Shown here piece after piece: positions 9,812 through 17,134 of a stretch of DNA of 64,000 nt. The stretch is from JALOAT01 sp041685115. Lineage in GTDB: Bacteria; Pseudomonadota; Gammaproteobacteria; Thiohalomonadales; Thiohalomonadaceae. How positions within the stretch are numbered: the first letter of the stretch is position 1; every line of letters starts with the position of its first letter. The notes beneath the pieces are model-generated. The model was not told where the DNA came from, did not search any database, and saw nothing but the letters and a program-made list of their open reading frames with translations. The stretch lies in contig JAWLGK010000005.1 in assembly GCA_041685115.1 (NCBI GenBank), positions 1 through 64,000 of the forward strand, written 5' to 3'. Position numbers and translations under genes: made by a program.

Positions 9812-10276
9812 CTACTTGGACCTGTCGATCATGAACTCGATGGCCTCGCGAATCTCCTGATCGGAGCAGTTGCCGCAGGTGCCGCGGGCAGGCATGGCAT
9901 TGAAGCCCTTCAGCGCGTGGGTCATGAGCGTATCCATGCCCTGCTGGATGCGTGGGGCCCAGGCCGCCTTGTCGCCCAGCTTCGGTGCGCCGGCCGCGCC
10001 GGTAGCATGGCAGGCCTGGCAAGAGGCGTTGTAAACCTGTTCGCCGGTGCGGGCAGCGCTCGCCGCGGGCGCCGCCGCTGCGGCCTCAGCCATGATGGGT
10101 GCCCCCGTGTTGAGCGAACCCACGGGCTGGATACGCGCAAGTACGGCGTCATCACTCAGGTCCGCCAACCGGCGCCCGGCCAGCAGGCTGCTCATGCCTT
10201 GCAGCACCAGCACGATGATGAGAGCCATCACCAGCAACATCACGAAGCTCAAGCGCAAACCCTTGTTTTCGGCCAC
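9812..10276 (-). CDS. Membrane-anchored cytochrome c5-type monoheme protein
   Basis: A 154-residue protein with an uncleaved-looking N-terminal anchor (residues about 10-32), an Ala/Pro-rich linker (60-77) and a C-terminal cytochrome domain. The heme motif CQACH is at 86-90. The domain has the c5 pattern GAPKLGDKAAWAPR, a Met ligand candidate in FNAMPARG, and CGNCSDQE, the second cysteine pair of c5 proteins. It starts at GTG with GAGGT 8 nt upstream. The cytochrome domain closely resembles the small soluble c5 at 19956-20273. It likely carries electrons at the periplasmic face. Confidence 0.88.
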   Translation of the reverse strand: MAENKGLRLSFVMLLVMALIIVLVLQGMSSLLAGRRLADLSDDAVLARIQPVGSLNTGAPIMAEAAAAAPAASAARTGEQVYNASCQACHATGAAGAPKLGDKAAWAPRIQQGMDTLMTHALKGFNAMPARGTCGNCSDQEIREAIEFMIDRSK

Positions 10277-10481
10277 GACGGATTACCTCGAAAGCTGTTC
10301 TTGGCGGTGCAGACCGCCGGTGCATCGCCCCCTTCGCGGGGTACCGGAATAGCGGGAATATAGCAGCCGTGACCGAGCCCGGAGAAGCGAACCGCCCACA
10401 CATCCCCGTGGACGGGACGGCTATCTCCGGTTATCCTTAGCCGCTTCCCGACGCCTGCGTCGCAGGCACACACCACACCAC

Positions 10482-10558
10482 GCGCCCGTAGCTCAGCTGG
10501 ATAGAGCACCATCCTCCGACGGTGGGGGCCGGGGGTTCGAATCCCTCCGGGCGCGCCA
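10482..10558 (+). tRNA. tRNA-Arg (anticodon CCG)
   Basis: A complete 77-nt cloverleaf. The acceptor stem pairs GCGCCCG with CGGGCGC, followed by G and an encoded CCA. The D-arm is GCTC-agctggata-GAGC. The anticodon arm is CCATC-ctCCGac-GGTGG, with the CCG anticodon at 10516-10518, which reads CGG. The T-arm carries the TTCGAAT loop. Plus strand, flanked by minus-strand genes. Confidence 0.97.
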
Positions 10559-10612
10559 TTTCAAAGTCACTGACCGGCCGTTTCCTACCGCGCGTCCTGC
10601 GGTGCGGCACCG

Positions 10613-12139
10613 TCAGTTCACGCCTAAATCCGTCCGACAACAGTTGCGCCCGGCGCGCTTCGCGGCATAGAGCGCCTGATCGGCGCGATTGAATACGTCT
10701 TCCACGATGTCTTCGCCGCGGAACTGGGCCACGCCGCAGGACACGGTGACCTTGACCCGCGCGCCGCGGTGGTGAAACTCCGCGTTCTCCACAGTGGCGC
10801 GGACCTTCTCCACGCAGCTGAGGGCGCTGGCCAGCTCGGTCTCCGGCAACAGCATGATGAACTCCTCGCCACCGTAACGGCAGATGAAATCGGTTACGCG
10901 CGTTTGCGATTTGAGCAGGGTGGCGATCACGCGCAGCACCTTGTCGCCGGCTTGATGGCCGTAGCTGTCGTTCACACGCTTGAAGTGATCGACATCCCAG
11001 ATGCTCAGTACCAACGGCGAGCCGTAGCGCCGCCAGCGCTGGTATTCCTGCACCACACGCTCGTCGTAGGCGAGTCGGTTGGGAAGCCCCGTAAGGGGAT
11101 CGAGCAACGCCTGACAACGCTCCACACGCACGCGTTCGCGCAGGCCTTCCGCCTCGGACTCGAGCGCCGCGAGACGCTCGGTGAGGCTGCTCATGTCACG
11201 CTCCAATTCCGCCGCGCGCTGTTCTTCGAGGCGGTGGAACGCAGCCATGTCGTCGCGGATGGCGTGCACGCGTGAGTCGAGCAGGGATTTCAGCTGGTCG
11301 AGGCCTTGGGCCGACTGCACGGCGGCATCGATGCCGTCCATGTGCACATCGATGGCCGAACCGAGCCGCCGCCCTTCCTGAAAGGAATCGATCTGTGCCT
11401 TCACGGTAGCGTGAAGGTTTTGATCCAGTGTCTGCAGGCCATCGGTGAGCTGGCTGAGAAAGTCCTCCAGGGCACGCTTCTCACGCAGCGCGCCGACGCG
11501 CATGTCGGCGATCAACTCGGCCAGACTGCGCAGCACGCCTTCCACCGCAACCGGCGTCAGCGGCTCCTGCAGGAGGCCCCGCAGGGCCTCGGCGCGCTCG
11601 GTGAGTTCCCGGGGCACGGCGATGTACTCGAGCAGCCGCAGCAGCGCCTGGTTGATGGAACCGCCGCCATCGACGCGTTCCTGCACCAGATCGACCAGGT
11701 GTCCCACGGCGCGCCGCATGTCGGACTCGGAGCCGGTCACGGCGGCACGGATGAACCGGGTCGCATCTGCCGGCGCGTCAGTGAGCAGGCGGTCGGTGAG
11801 CGTGGTAAGGATCTCACGGGCGAAAGCGAGGCCGGGGCCGGGCAGCCCGGCGGCGCTCTCCTGTTGGGCAAGACCGCAGCCGAGGTCTTCCAGGAGCGGT
11901 GCAAGCTCCCGGGTGTCGGTGCCCCTGCGCAATTCGCCGCGCAGCTCGTCAAGCCTGGTCGCGAGGCCGGGCTCGGCGAGGTCGGTGTAACTGATGAGCC
12001 GCAACAGGGTCTGGCGCAGCAGGGCCTCGATCTGGCGCCACTCCTGCTCCTGTTTTTCCAGTGCGTCGAGGCTGTCGTAATACCTTTGCCGCCACGCTTC
12101 GGCTTGCGCTGGATCGCCGTCCTTGTTGATCAAGGCCAT
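10613..12139 (-). CDS. Diguanylate cyclase with GGDEF domain (DgcH-like)
   Basis: A 508-residue cytoplasmic protein. The C-terminal GGDEF domain (about residues 345-505) begins with DPLTGLPNRLAYDER and contains the active-site motif RYGGEEF (GGEEF near 423-427), an accepted active variant that makes cyclic di-GMP. The N-terminal ~330 residues are helical with coiled-coil stretches and no transmembrane segment. The start at MALINKDGDP (12137-12139) has a GAGG site and removes an unlikely 27-residue extension. It is the last gene of a dsbA-ALS-EEP-DGC run. The dsbA-EEP-DGC part matches the order I recall at PA5489-PA5487 in Pseudomonas. I see no RxxD inhibitory site before GGEEF. Confidence 0.92.
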   Translation of the reverse strand: MALINKDGDPAQAEAWRQRYYDSLDALEKQEQEWRQIEALLRQTLLRLISYTDLAEPGLATRLDELRGELRRGTDTRELAPLLEDLGCGLAQQESAAGLPGPGLAFAREILTTLTDRLLTDAPADATRFIRAAVTGSESDMRRAVGHLVDLVQERVDGGGSINQALLRLLEYIAVPRELTERAEALRGLLQEPLTPVAVEGVLRSLAELIADMRVGALREKRALEDFLSQLTDGLQTLDQNLHATVKAQIDSFQEGRRLGSAIDVHMDGIDAAVQSAQGLDQLKSLLDSRVHAIRDDMAAFHRLEEQRAAELERDMSSLTERLAALESEAEGLRERVRVERCQALLDPLTGLPNRLAYDERVVQEYQRWRRYGSPLVLSIWDVDHFKRVNDSYGHQAGDKVLRVIATLLKSQTRVTDFICRYGGEEFIMLLPETELASALSCVEKVRATVENAEFHHRGARVKVTVSCGVAQFRGEDIVEDVFNRADQALYAAKRAGRNCCRTDLGVN

Positions 12140-12149
12140 GGCCCGGTCC

Positions 12150-12941
12150 TCACACAGCAAGCCGGAGGTGCGCCGGGATGGCAATCTCCACGGCGATCGG
12201 CAGATGGTCCGAGAACGCATGGTTGAGCACCTGACACTGGGCGATCTCCAGGCTTGGTGACACCAGGATGTGGTCGATGTTGCGGGCCGGGCGCCAGCTC
12301 GGGAAGGTGCACATACCTTCCACCGGCTCCCGCAAACCGGTGCGTCGGAATAGCAGCTGCATCTCGAGGCTGCCGGGCTCGCAGTTCATATCGCCCATGA
12401 GCACCACGTGTTCGTACTCGGCTACGACTTCGGCGATGTACTCCAGTTGCTGGAGACGTGTGCGTTGTCCCAGCGCGAGGTGAATCAGCACCACGACGAG
12501 CTCGCCGTAACGCGCCAGCAACGCACCACGACCGGGGATGAAGCCGGGCAGCTTATATTCGGTGACCTCCACCGGGCGCAGGCGCGAGAGCAGGCCGTTG
12601 GCGTGTCGGGCGATGCCGACCAGGTCGCGGTTCAATTGGTGATGCCAGAACGCGAACTCCGACTGCTGGGCAAGGTATTCGGTGAGATTGATGTTGCCGG
12701 TGCGGTGGCTGCCCGCGTCCACCTCCTGCAAGGCGACGATGTCGTAACCGGACAGCACCTGGGCGATGCGATCGAGGTTGCGGAAGCGCTGATCGTGGGG
12801 CAGCAGATGCCGCCAGCTCTTGGTCACGTAATGGTGCGGCCGCACGCTGTCGATGCCCACCTGGATGTTGTAGCTCAGCAGGCGCAGCCGCTGGTGCGGT
12901 GCGGGCTCTGCGAGGCGGGTGGTGTGCATGGGCAAAATCAT
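12150..12941 (-). CDS. Endonuclease/exonuclease/phosphatase (EEP) family protein
   Basis: A 263-residue member of the DNase I/exonuclease III fold. Conserved motifs are LLSYNIQVG (metal-binding Asn), IVALQEVDAGSHRTG (catalytic Glu), VLMGDMNCEPGS (Asp and Asn), and the terminal ARNIDHILVS ... HAFSDHLPIAVEI (SDH motif). All catalytic residues of the family appear present. No signal peptide is evident, so it is probably cytoplasmic. The substrate could be nucleic acid, phosphoinositide-like or another phosphodiester. It sits 13 nt after the TPP-enzyme gene and 10 nt before the diguanylate cyclase gene, so it is co-transcribed with both. Confidence 0.88.
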   Translation of the reverse strand: MILPMHTTRLAEPAPHQRLRLLSYNIQVGIDSVRPHHYVTKSWRHLLPHDQRFRNLDRIAQVLSGYDIVALQEVDAGSHRTGNINLTEYLAQQSEFAFWHHQLNRDLVGIARHANGLLSRLRPVEVTEYKLPGFIPGRGALLARYGELVVVLIHLALGQRTRLQQLEYIAEVVAEYEHVVLMGDMNCEPGSLEMQLLFRRTGLREPVEGMCTFPSWRPARNIDHILVSPSLEIAQCQVLNHAFSDHLPIAVEIAIPAHLRLAV

Positions 12942-12954
12942 CGACTCGCGTTCC

Positions 12955-14589
12955 TCAGATCGGGCAGACCATCTCGCCCATCTTCGCTGTCAGTTTCAGG
13001 TTCTCGCCATAATCGACCGGGCAGTCGATGATGCTGACCGCGCTGTCGGCAAGTGCCTTCTGTAGGGTCGGCCGCAGCTCGTCGGCGCTTTCGATGCGAT
13101 AACCGCGCGCACCGAAAGACTCGGCCAGTTTGACGAAATCAGGGTTGGTGAAATCGACGAAGGCCGGTCTGCCGAAGTAGTTCATCTGCTTCCATTTGAT
13201 GAGGCCGTACCCGCTGTCGTTCCATATCAGCACCACCAAGGGCGTACCGAGGCGCACGGCGGTTTCCAGCTCCTGCACGTTCATGAGAAAGCCCGCGTCA
13301 CCGGTCACCGCCACCACCTTGCGATCCGGATGCGCGAGCTTGGCGGCGATGGCGCCCGGCAGGGCGATGCCCATGCTCGCAAAGCCGTTGGAGATGATGC
13401 AGGTGTTGGGGTATTCGCAGCGGAACATGCGCGCCATCCACAGCTTGTGGGCGCCCACGTCGCACACGACGATGTCCTCCAGCGCCATGGCCGTGCGCAG
13501 GTCCCAGATGATCTTCTGCGGCTTGATGGGGAATTCGCCATCGGCGTGGCAGGCGTTCATGTCCTCGATGAGGGCGCGGCGCAAGGCACGCATGTGCTGG
13601 CCCTGGTGGGGCGTGGACAGCTCACCGATGCGCAGCAGGGAGTGTTTGATATCGCCGACCACGCCCACCGCCACCGAGTAGTAGGCATCCACTTCGGCGG
13701 GAATGGAGTCGATGTGGATGATGATCCGGTCGCGGGTCGGGTGCCACAGGTACGGGTGATACTCGACCAGGTCGTAGCCGACGCAGACGATGACATCGGC
13801 GTTGTCGAACCCGCAGTTCACGTAATCCTTCGATTGCAGCCCCGCGGAGCCGAGTGCGTGCGGATTGCCCGCGAAGGGCACCACGCCCTTGGCCATGAAG
13901 GTATTGGCCACGGGGATATTCAGGCGTTCGGCGAAATCCGCCAGGTGTTGCCAGGCCTTTGCCCGCAGCACACCGTTGCCGGCGAGAATGATGGGGTTGC
14001 GCGCATTGGTAATAAGCTCGGCGGCGGCCTTGACCCGCTCGCTGAGCGGTTCGGGCTGATGAGGGTTCTTCACCGGCAGGGGTACGTCATCGATGTCCAT
14101 TTCCGCGATGTTTTCCGGAAATTCGATGAAGCTGGCGCCGGTCTTTTCCGTCTGGGCCAGTTTGAAGGCCTTGCGCACCACTTCCGGGATCACCTCGGGG
14201 GCGAGCAGGCGCGAGGAATACTTGGTGATGGGCCGGAAGATCTGCTCCAGATCGAGGACCTGGTGCGACTCCTTGTGCAGGCGATTGGTGGAGGCCTGGC
14301 CGGCGATGGCCACCAGCGGGGCGTGATCCATGTTGGCATCGGCGACCCCGGTAATGAGGTTGGTGGCGCCGGGACCGAGGGTCGCCAGGCACACCCCGGC
14401 GCGCCCGGTAAGGCGCCCGTAGACATCCGCCATGAAGGCCGCACCCTGCTCGTGGCGCGCAGTCACGAAGGTGATGGACGACCCGAGCAGGGCGTCCATC
14501 AGGTCGAGGTTCTCCTCGCCCGGGATGCCGAACACGTATTGCGTGCCCTCGTTTTCGAGGCAACGGACGAACAGTTCGGCAGCCTTCAT
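12955..14589 (-). CDS. Acetolactate synthase-like TPP-dependent enzyme, large subunit
   Basis: A 544-residue three-domain thiamine diphosphate enzyme. The N-terminal Pyr domain carries the catalytic glutamate (Glu47 in FVTARHEQGAAFMA). A central FAD/Rossmann-type domain follows. The C-terminal PP domain has the TPP motif GDAGFLMNVQELETA and the following asparagines (VLIWNDSGYGLI). It resembles stand-alone acetolactate synthase (AlsS/IlvB-like); no IlvH small subunit is adjacent. Carboligation of pyruvate is likely, but related decarboxylases share the fold. It lies 9 nt after dsbA and 13 nt before the EEP gene, which looks like an insertion into an otherwise conserved dsbA-EEP-DGC order. Confidence 0.85.
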   Translation of the reverse strand: MKAAELFVRCLENEGTQYVFGIPGEENLDLMDALLGSSITFVTARHEQGAAFMADVYGRLTGRAGVCLATLGPGATNLITGVADANMDHAPLVAIAGQASTNRLHKESHQVLDLEQIFRPITKYSSRLLAPEVIPEVVRKAFKLAQTEKTGASFIEFPENIAEMDIDDVPLPVKNPHQPEPLSERVKAAAELITNARNPIILAGNGVLRAKAWQHLADFAERLNIPVANTFMAKGVVPFAGNPHALGSAGLQSKDYVNCGFDNADVIVCVGYDLVEYHPYLWHPTRDRIIIHIDSIPAEVDAYYSVAVGVVGDIKHSLLRIGELSTPHQGQHMRALRRALIEDMNACHADGEFPIKPQKIIWDLRTAMALEDIVVCDVGAHKLWMARMFRCEYPNTCIISNGFASMGIALPGAIAAKLAHPDRKVVAVTGDAGFLMNVQELETAVRLGTPLVVLIWNDSGYGLIKWKQMNYFGRPAFVDFTNPDFVKLAESFGARGYRIESADELRPTLQKALADSAVSIIDCPVDYGENLKLTAKMGEMVCPI

Positions 14590-14598
14590 GTGAGCCTG

Positions 14599-15234
14599 TC
14601 AGGGGTTGCCGCGCCCTTCCCTGAGCGCGAGGTATTCCGCGATGCGGAGCATGTTCTCATAGCTTCCTGCCATGTCACCCTCCACCCGGTACTTGCCGGC
14701 GACCACGAGGCTCGGCACCCCCGTGACACCGTAGGCCTTGCTGAGCGTCATCGCCCGATTCACCTTGGTCTCGACGGCAAAGGAGTTGAATGCGGCGCGA
14801 AATTCCGCGGCCTGCACACCCCGGTCGGCAAAAAATTGTGCCAGTTGGTCTTCCGTGCCGAGCATCTGCCGCCGCTCGTGGACGGCGGCGAAGAGGTCCT
14901 TGTGCACACGATCGAGCACCCCAAGGGCCTCGGCGGCATAGAAGGCCTTGGCATGCACGTGCCACAGGTTAGTGCGAAACACGGCCGGCATGCGCGTGAA
15001 CTCGATGGAATCGGGCTTTTTCTGAAGCCAGGCGTGGATGGTCGGCTCCATCTCATAGCAGTGCGGGCAGCCGTACCAGAACAGCTCCGTGATCTGGACC
15101 TTACCCGGTGCGGCGTCGCTCGGCTGCGCCGGTTCGATGCGCGCGTAGTGGACGCCTTCCGTGAACGGCTCGGCGGCCCCGGCGGCGAGGGGAACGAAGG
15201 CGGCAAGAATGAGAAGGAAGCGCTTGAAATTCAT
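14599..15234 (-). CDS. dsbA: Thiol:disulfide interchange protein DsbA
   Basis: A 211-residue periplasmic thioredoxin-fold oxidase. The signal peptide (MNFKRFLLILAAFVPLAAGA) is cleaved near residue 20. The active-site CPHC is at residues 56-59, and the cis-proline loop is GVTGVPSLVV near residue 170. It introduces disulfides into exported proteins and is re-oxidised by DsbB, which is not in the window. AAGGAG precedes the ATG. It is the first gene of the four-gene minus-strand operon ending with the diguanylate cyclase. Cytochrome c maturation genes lie just upstream, where thiol redox balance matters. Confidence 0.95.
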   Translation of the reverse strand: MNFKRFLLILAAFVPLAAGAAEPFTEGVHYARIEPAQPSDAAPGKVQITELFWYGCPHCYEMEPTIHAWLQKKPDSIEFTRMPAVFRTNLWHVHAKAFYAAEALGVLDRVHKDLFAAVHERRQMLGTEDQLAQFFADRGVQAAEFRAAFNSFAVETKVNRAMTLSKAYGVTGVPSLVVAGKYRVEGDMAGSYENMLRIAEYLALREGRGNP

Positions 15235-15375
15235 GGGTTCTCCTTGGCTTCGGTGCAGTCCGGCACCGAAAACACATCATACCCGATGGCCATGGGAGCT
15301 TGTCATCACATCGGTGCTTTCACCGCCAAAACGCGATGCACTATGCTATGCGCCTGCTTTCCCGGAGGCTGTTCC

Positions 15376-15879
15376 ATGGCAATCCTGACCGATGATGCAA
15401 ATAAACGTGCCGAGCTGAGTGAGTTCCTGAACCAGCAGAACCTCTGCGAGTCTCTCACACTGCGCGAAGTGAACCTGTTGTTGGACTTCACGGAACTGGT
15501 GGAATTCAAGAAAGGCCAGATCATCGCTGACATCGGCGAAGTGGGGGAGGCGCTGTATTTCGTCGTCAAGGGCGAGGCCGCGCTGGTCTATGACAACCAG
15601 GGCCAGGCCGTGGAACTGGCCCGGGTGCGGGAAGGCGAGCTGATGGGCGAGATGTCGTTCTTCGACCGCGAGCCGCGTTCCATCCGCTTGGTGGCCATGC
15701 GGCCGGAGACGCGGATGTTGCGCATGTCCCGCATCATGTATCAACGCCTGCGGATCGAGCATCCCTTCATCGCCGTGAACATCCTGGAGCACGCCGTGGT
15801 GAGCCTCGATCGCCTGTTCCGCCGCGTCAGTCAGGATGTGGCCACGTACTCTCACTACGTCTACGGCGGCAAGAAGTGA
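15376..15879 (+). CDS. Cyclic nucleotide-binding domain protein
   Basis: A 167-residue protein starting at MAILTDDANKRAEL (ATG with GGAGG 7 nt upstream). The frame is open far upstream through dsbA and the TPP-enzyme gene, but that part is antisense shadow. Residues about 30-140 form a CNMP/Crp-type beta-roll: FVVKGEAALVYDNQGQ, then the phosphate-binding-cassette-like GELMGEMSFF with REPRSIRLVAM. There is no helix-turn-helix, so it is not a transcription factor of the Crp type; it may be a regulatory adaptor. Whether it binds cAMP, c-di-GMP or nothing is unknown. It stands alone between the divergent dsbA operon and convergent ccsB. Confidence 0.85.
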   Translation: MAILTDDANKRAELSEFLNQQNLCESLTLREVNLLLDFTELVEFKKGQIIADIGEVGEALYFVVKGEAALVYDNQGQAVELARVREGELMGEMSFFDREPRSIRLVAMRPETRMLRMSRIMYQRLRIEHPFIAVNILEHAVVSLDRLFRRVSQDVATYSHYVYGGKK

Positions 15880-15880
15880 A

Positions 15881-15946
15881 CAGGTGATGGGTGGCGCGTG
15901 ACGCGATGGGAGGCCAGGGCCTCTCCATCGCGTCACGCGTCACCTG
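15881..15946. terminator. Long near-perfect hairpin between CNMP gene and ccsB
   Basis: CAGGTGA at 15881-15887 pairs with TCACCTG at 15940-15946. Inside it, CGCGTGACGCGATGG pairs with CCATCGCGTCACGCG, closed by AGGCC-AGGGCCT. The only large unpaired bulge is TGGGTGG. There is no T-run on either side. The position, between convergent genes, suggests a bidirectional transcript end or mRNA stabiliser. Confidence 0.55.
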
Positions 15947-15963
15947 CTACAGCGTAATGGCCT

Positions 15964-17133
15964 TTACAGCGTTCCGTACGAATGCAGGCCTGACAGGAAC
16001 ATGTTCACACCGAGGAAGGCGAAGGTGGTGACGAACAGGCCGATGATGGCCCACCAGGCCATGGGCCGGCCGCGCCAGCCCTTGGTCAGGCGCATGTGCA
16101 GCCACGCCGCGTAGTTCAGCCACACGATGAGGGCCCAGGTCTCCTTCGGGTCCCAGCTCCAATACCCGCCCCAGGCCTCGGCCGCCCACATGGCGCCGAG
16201 CACGGTCGCCACGGTGAAGAAGGCGAAGCCGAGGGCGATGGCCTTGTACATCACGTCGTCCAACTGCCCCAGCGTGGGCAGGCGTGCCGCCCAGGCACTG
16301 CCGGGCTTCACCCGGTCGACGATGAGATAGGCAATGCCCAGCATGGCGGCCAGGGCGAACCCCCCGTAACCGACGAAGTTGGTGGGCACATGGATCTTCA
16401 TCCAGTAGCTCTGCAGCGCCGGCACCAGCGGCTGGATCTCGTGGGCCTGGCGCTCGAAGGTGTACCACAGCAAGAAGGCCACCGAGGCACTGATCACCGT
16501 GAGCGCGAAGGCACCCATGGCGCGGCTGCGGTAACGGCCCTCGTAATACAGGTACATGAGCCCGGTGATCACCGCGAACAGGATGAACACCTCGTACAGG
16601 TTGCTCACCGGAATGTGGCCAACATCGGGGCCAATGAGATAGGACTCGCGCCAGCGCACCATGAGGCCGATGAAACCCATGGCCGAGGCGCACCAGGTGA
16701 GGGCCGTGGCCACGCGCCCGGTGAAGTCGGAGCGCATGAACAGGGACAGCCAGTAGGCGGCGGTGGCCATCACGAACAGCGCGCTCATCCACATGATTGC
16801 GGACTGGCTCGACAGCAGGTATTTCAGAAAGAAGTTGGCGTCGCCGCGCGCCAGTTCACCACCATACAGGCCGATGGACGCAAGACTGAGCAGCGCCACC
16901 GCCAGGGTATAGGGGCGCATCGCCTTCCAGCCCCAGCCCAGTGCGAGGACCACCGGCGCGGTGCCTGCGAGGATGATGATCTCGAAGCCATCCATCAGTG
17001 CGCTGTAGCGCGCGTAGGCAAACAGCACCCCCGCCAACACCAGCGCACCCCAGCCCCAGTCCCACAAACCGAGGCGTTGCCACCACGCCTTGCGTGTCAG
17101 TCCGTCCCGCAAGAACTCCGAAGTCACCGACAT
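15964..17133 (-). CDS. ccsB: Cytochrome c biogenesis protein CcsB (System II, WWD domain)
   Basis: A 389-residue polytopic membrane protein with about eight helices. The C-terminal half holds the heme-handling WWD motif (WGGYWSWDPKETWAL) and histidines flanking it (LNYAAWLHMR and others). It presents heme to apocytochromes together with ResB. Naming differs between systems: this is the CcsA/ResC-type component called CcsB in TIGR03144. Its start lies 1 nt past the resB stop, so the two are translated together. Clients are probably the nearby c4 and c5 cytochromes. Confidence 0.93.
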   Translation of the reverse strand: MSVTSEFLRDGLTRKAWWQRLGLWDWGWGALVLAGVLFAYARYSALMDGFEIIILAGTAPVVLALGWGWKAMRPYTLAVALLSLASIGLYGGELARGDANFFLKYLLSSQSAIMWMSALFVMATAAYWLSLFMRSDFTGRVATALTWCASAMGFIGLMVRWRESYLIGPDVGHIPVSNLYEVFILFAVITGLMYLYYEGRYRSRAMGAFALTVISASVAFLLWYTFERQAHEIQPLVPALQSYWMKIHVPTNFVGYGGFALAAMLGIAYLIVDRVKPGSAWAARLPTLGQLDDVMYKAIALGFAFFTVATVLGAMWAAEAWGGYWSWDPKETWALIVWLNYAAWLHMRLTKGWRGRPMAWWAIIGLFVTTFAFLGVNMFLSGLHSYGTL

Positions 17134-17134
17134 A

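Noticed and set aside
13330..15375. Long plus-strand open frame through the TPP-enzyme and dsbA genes, in frame with the CNMP protein
   Set aside because: It is antisense to two well-supported genes; the real start is the ATG at 15376 with its own ribosome site.
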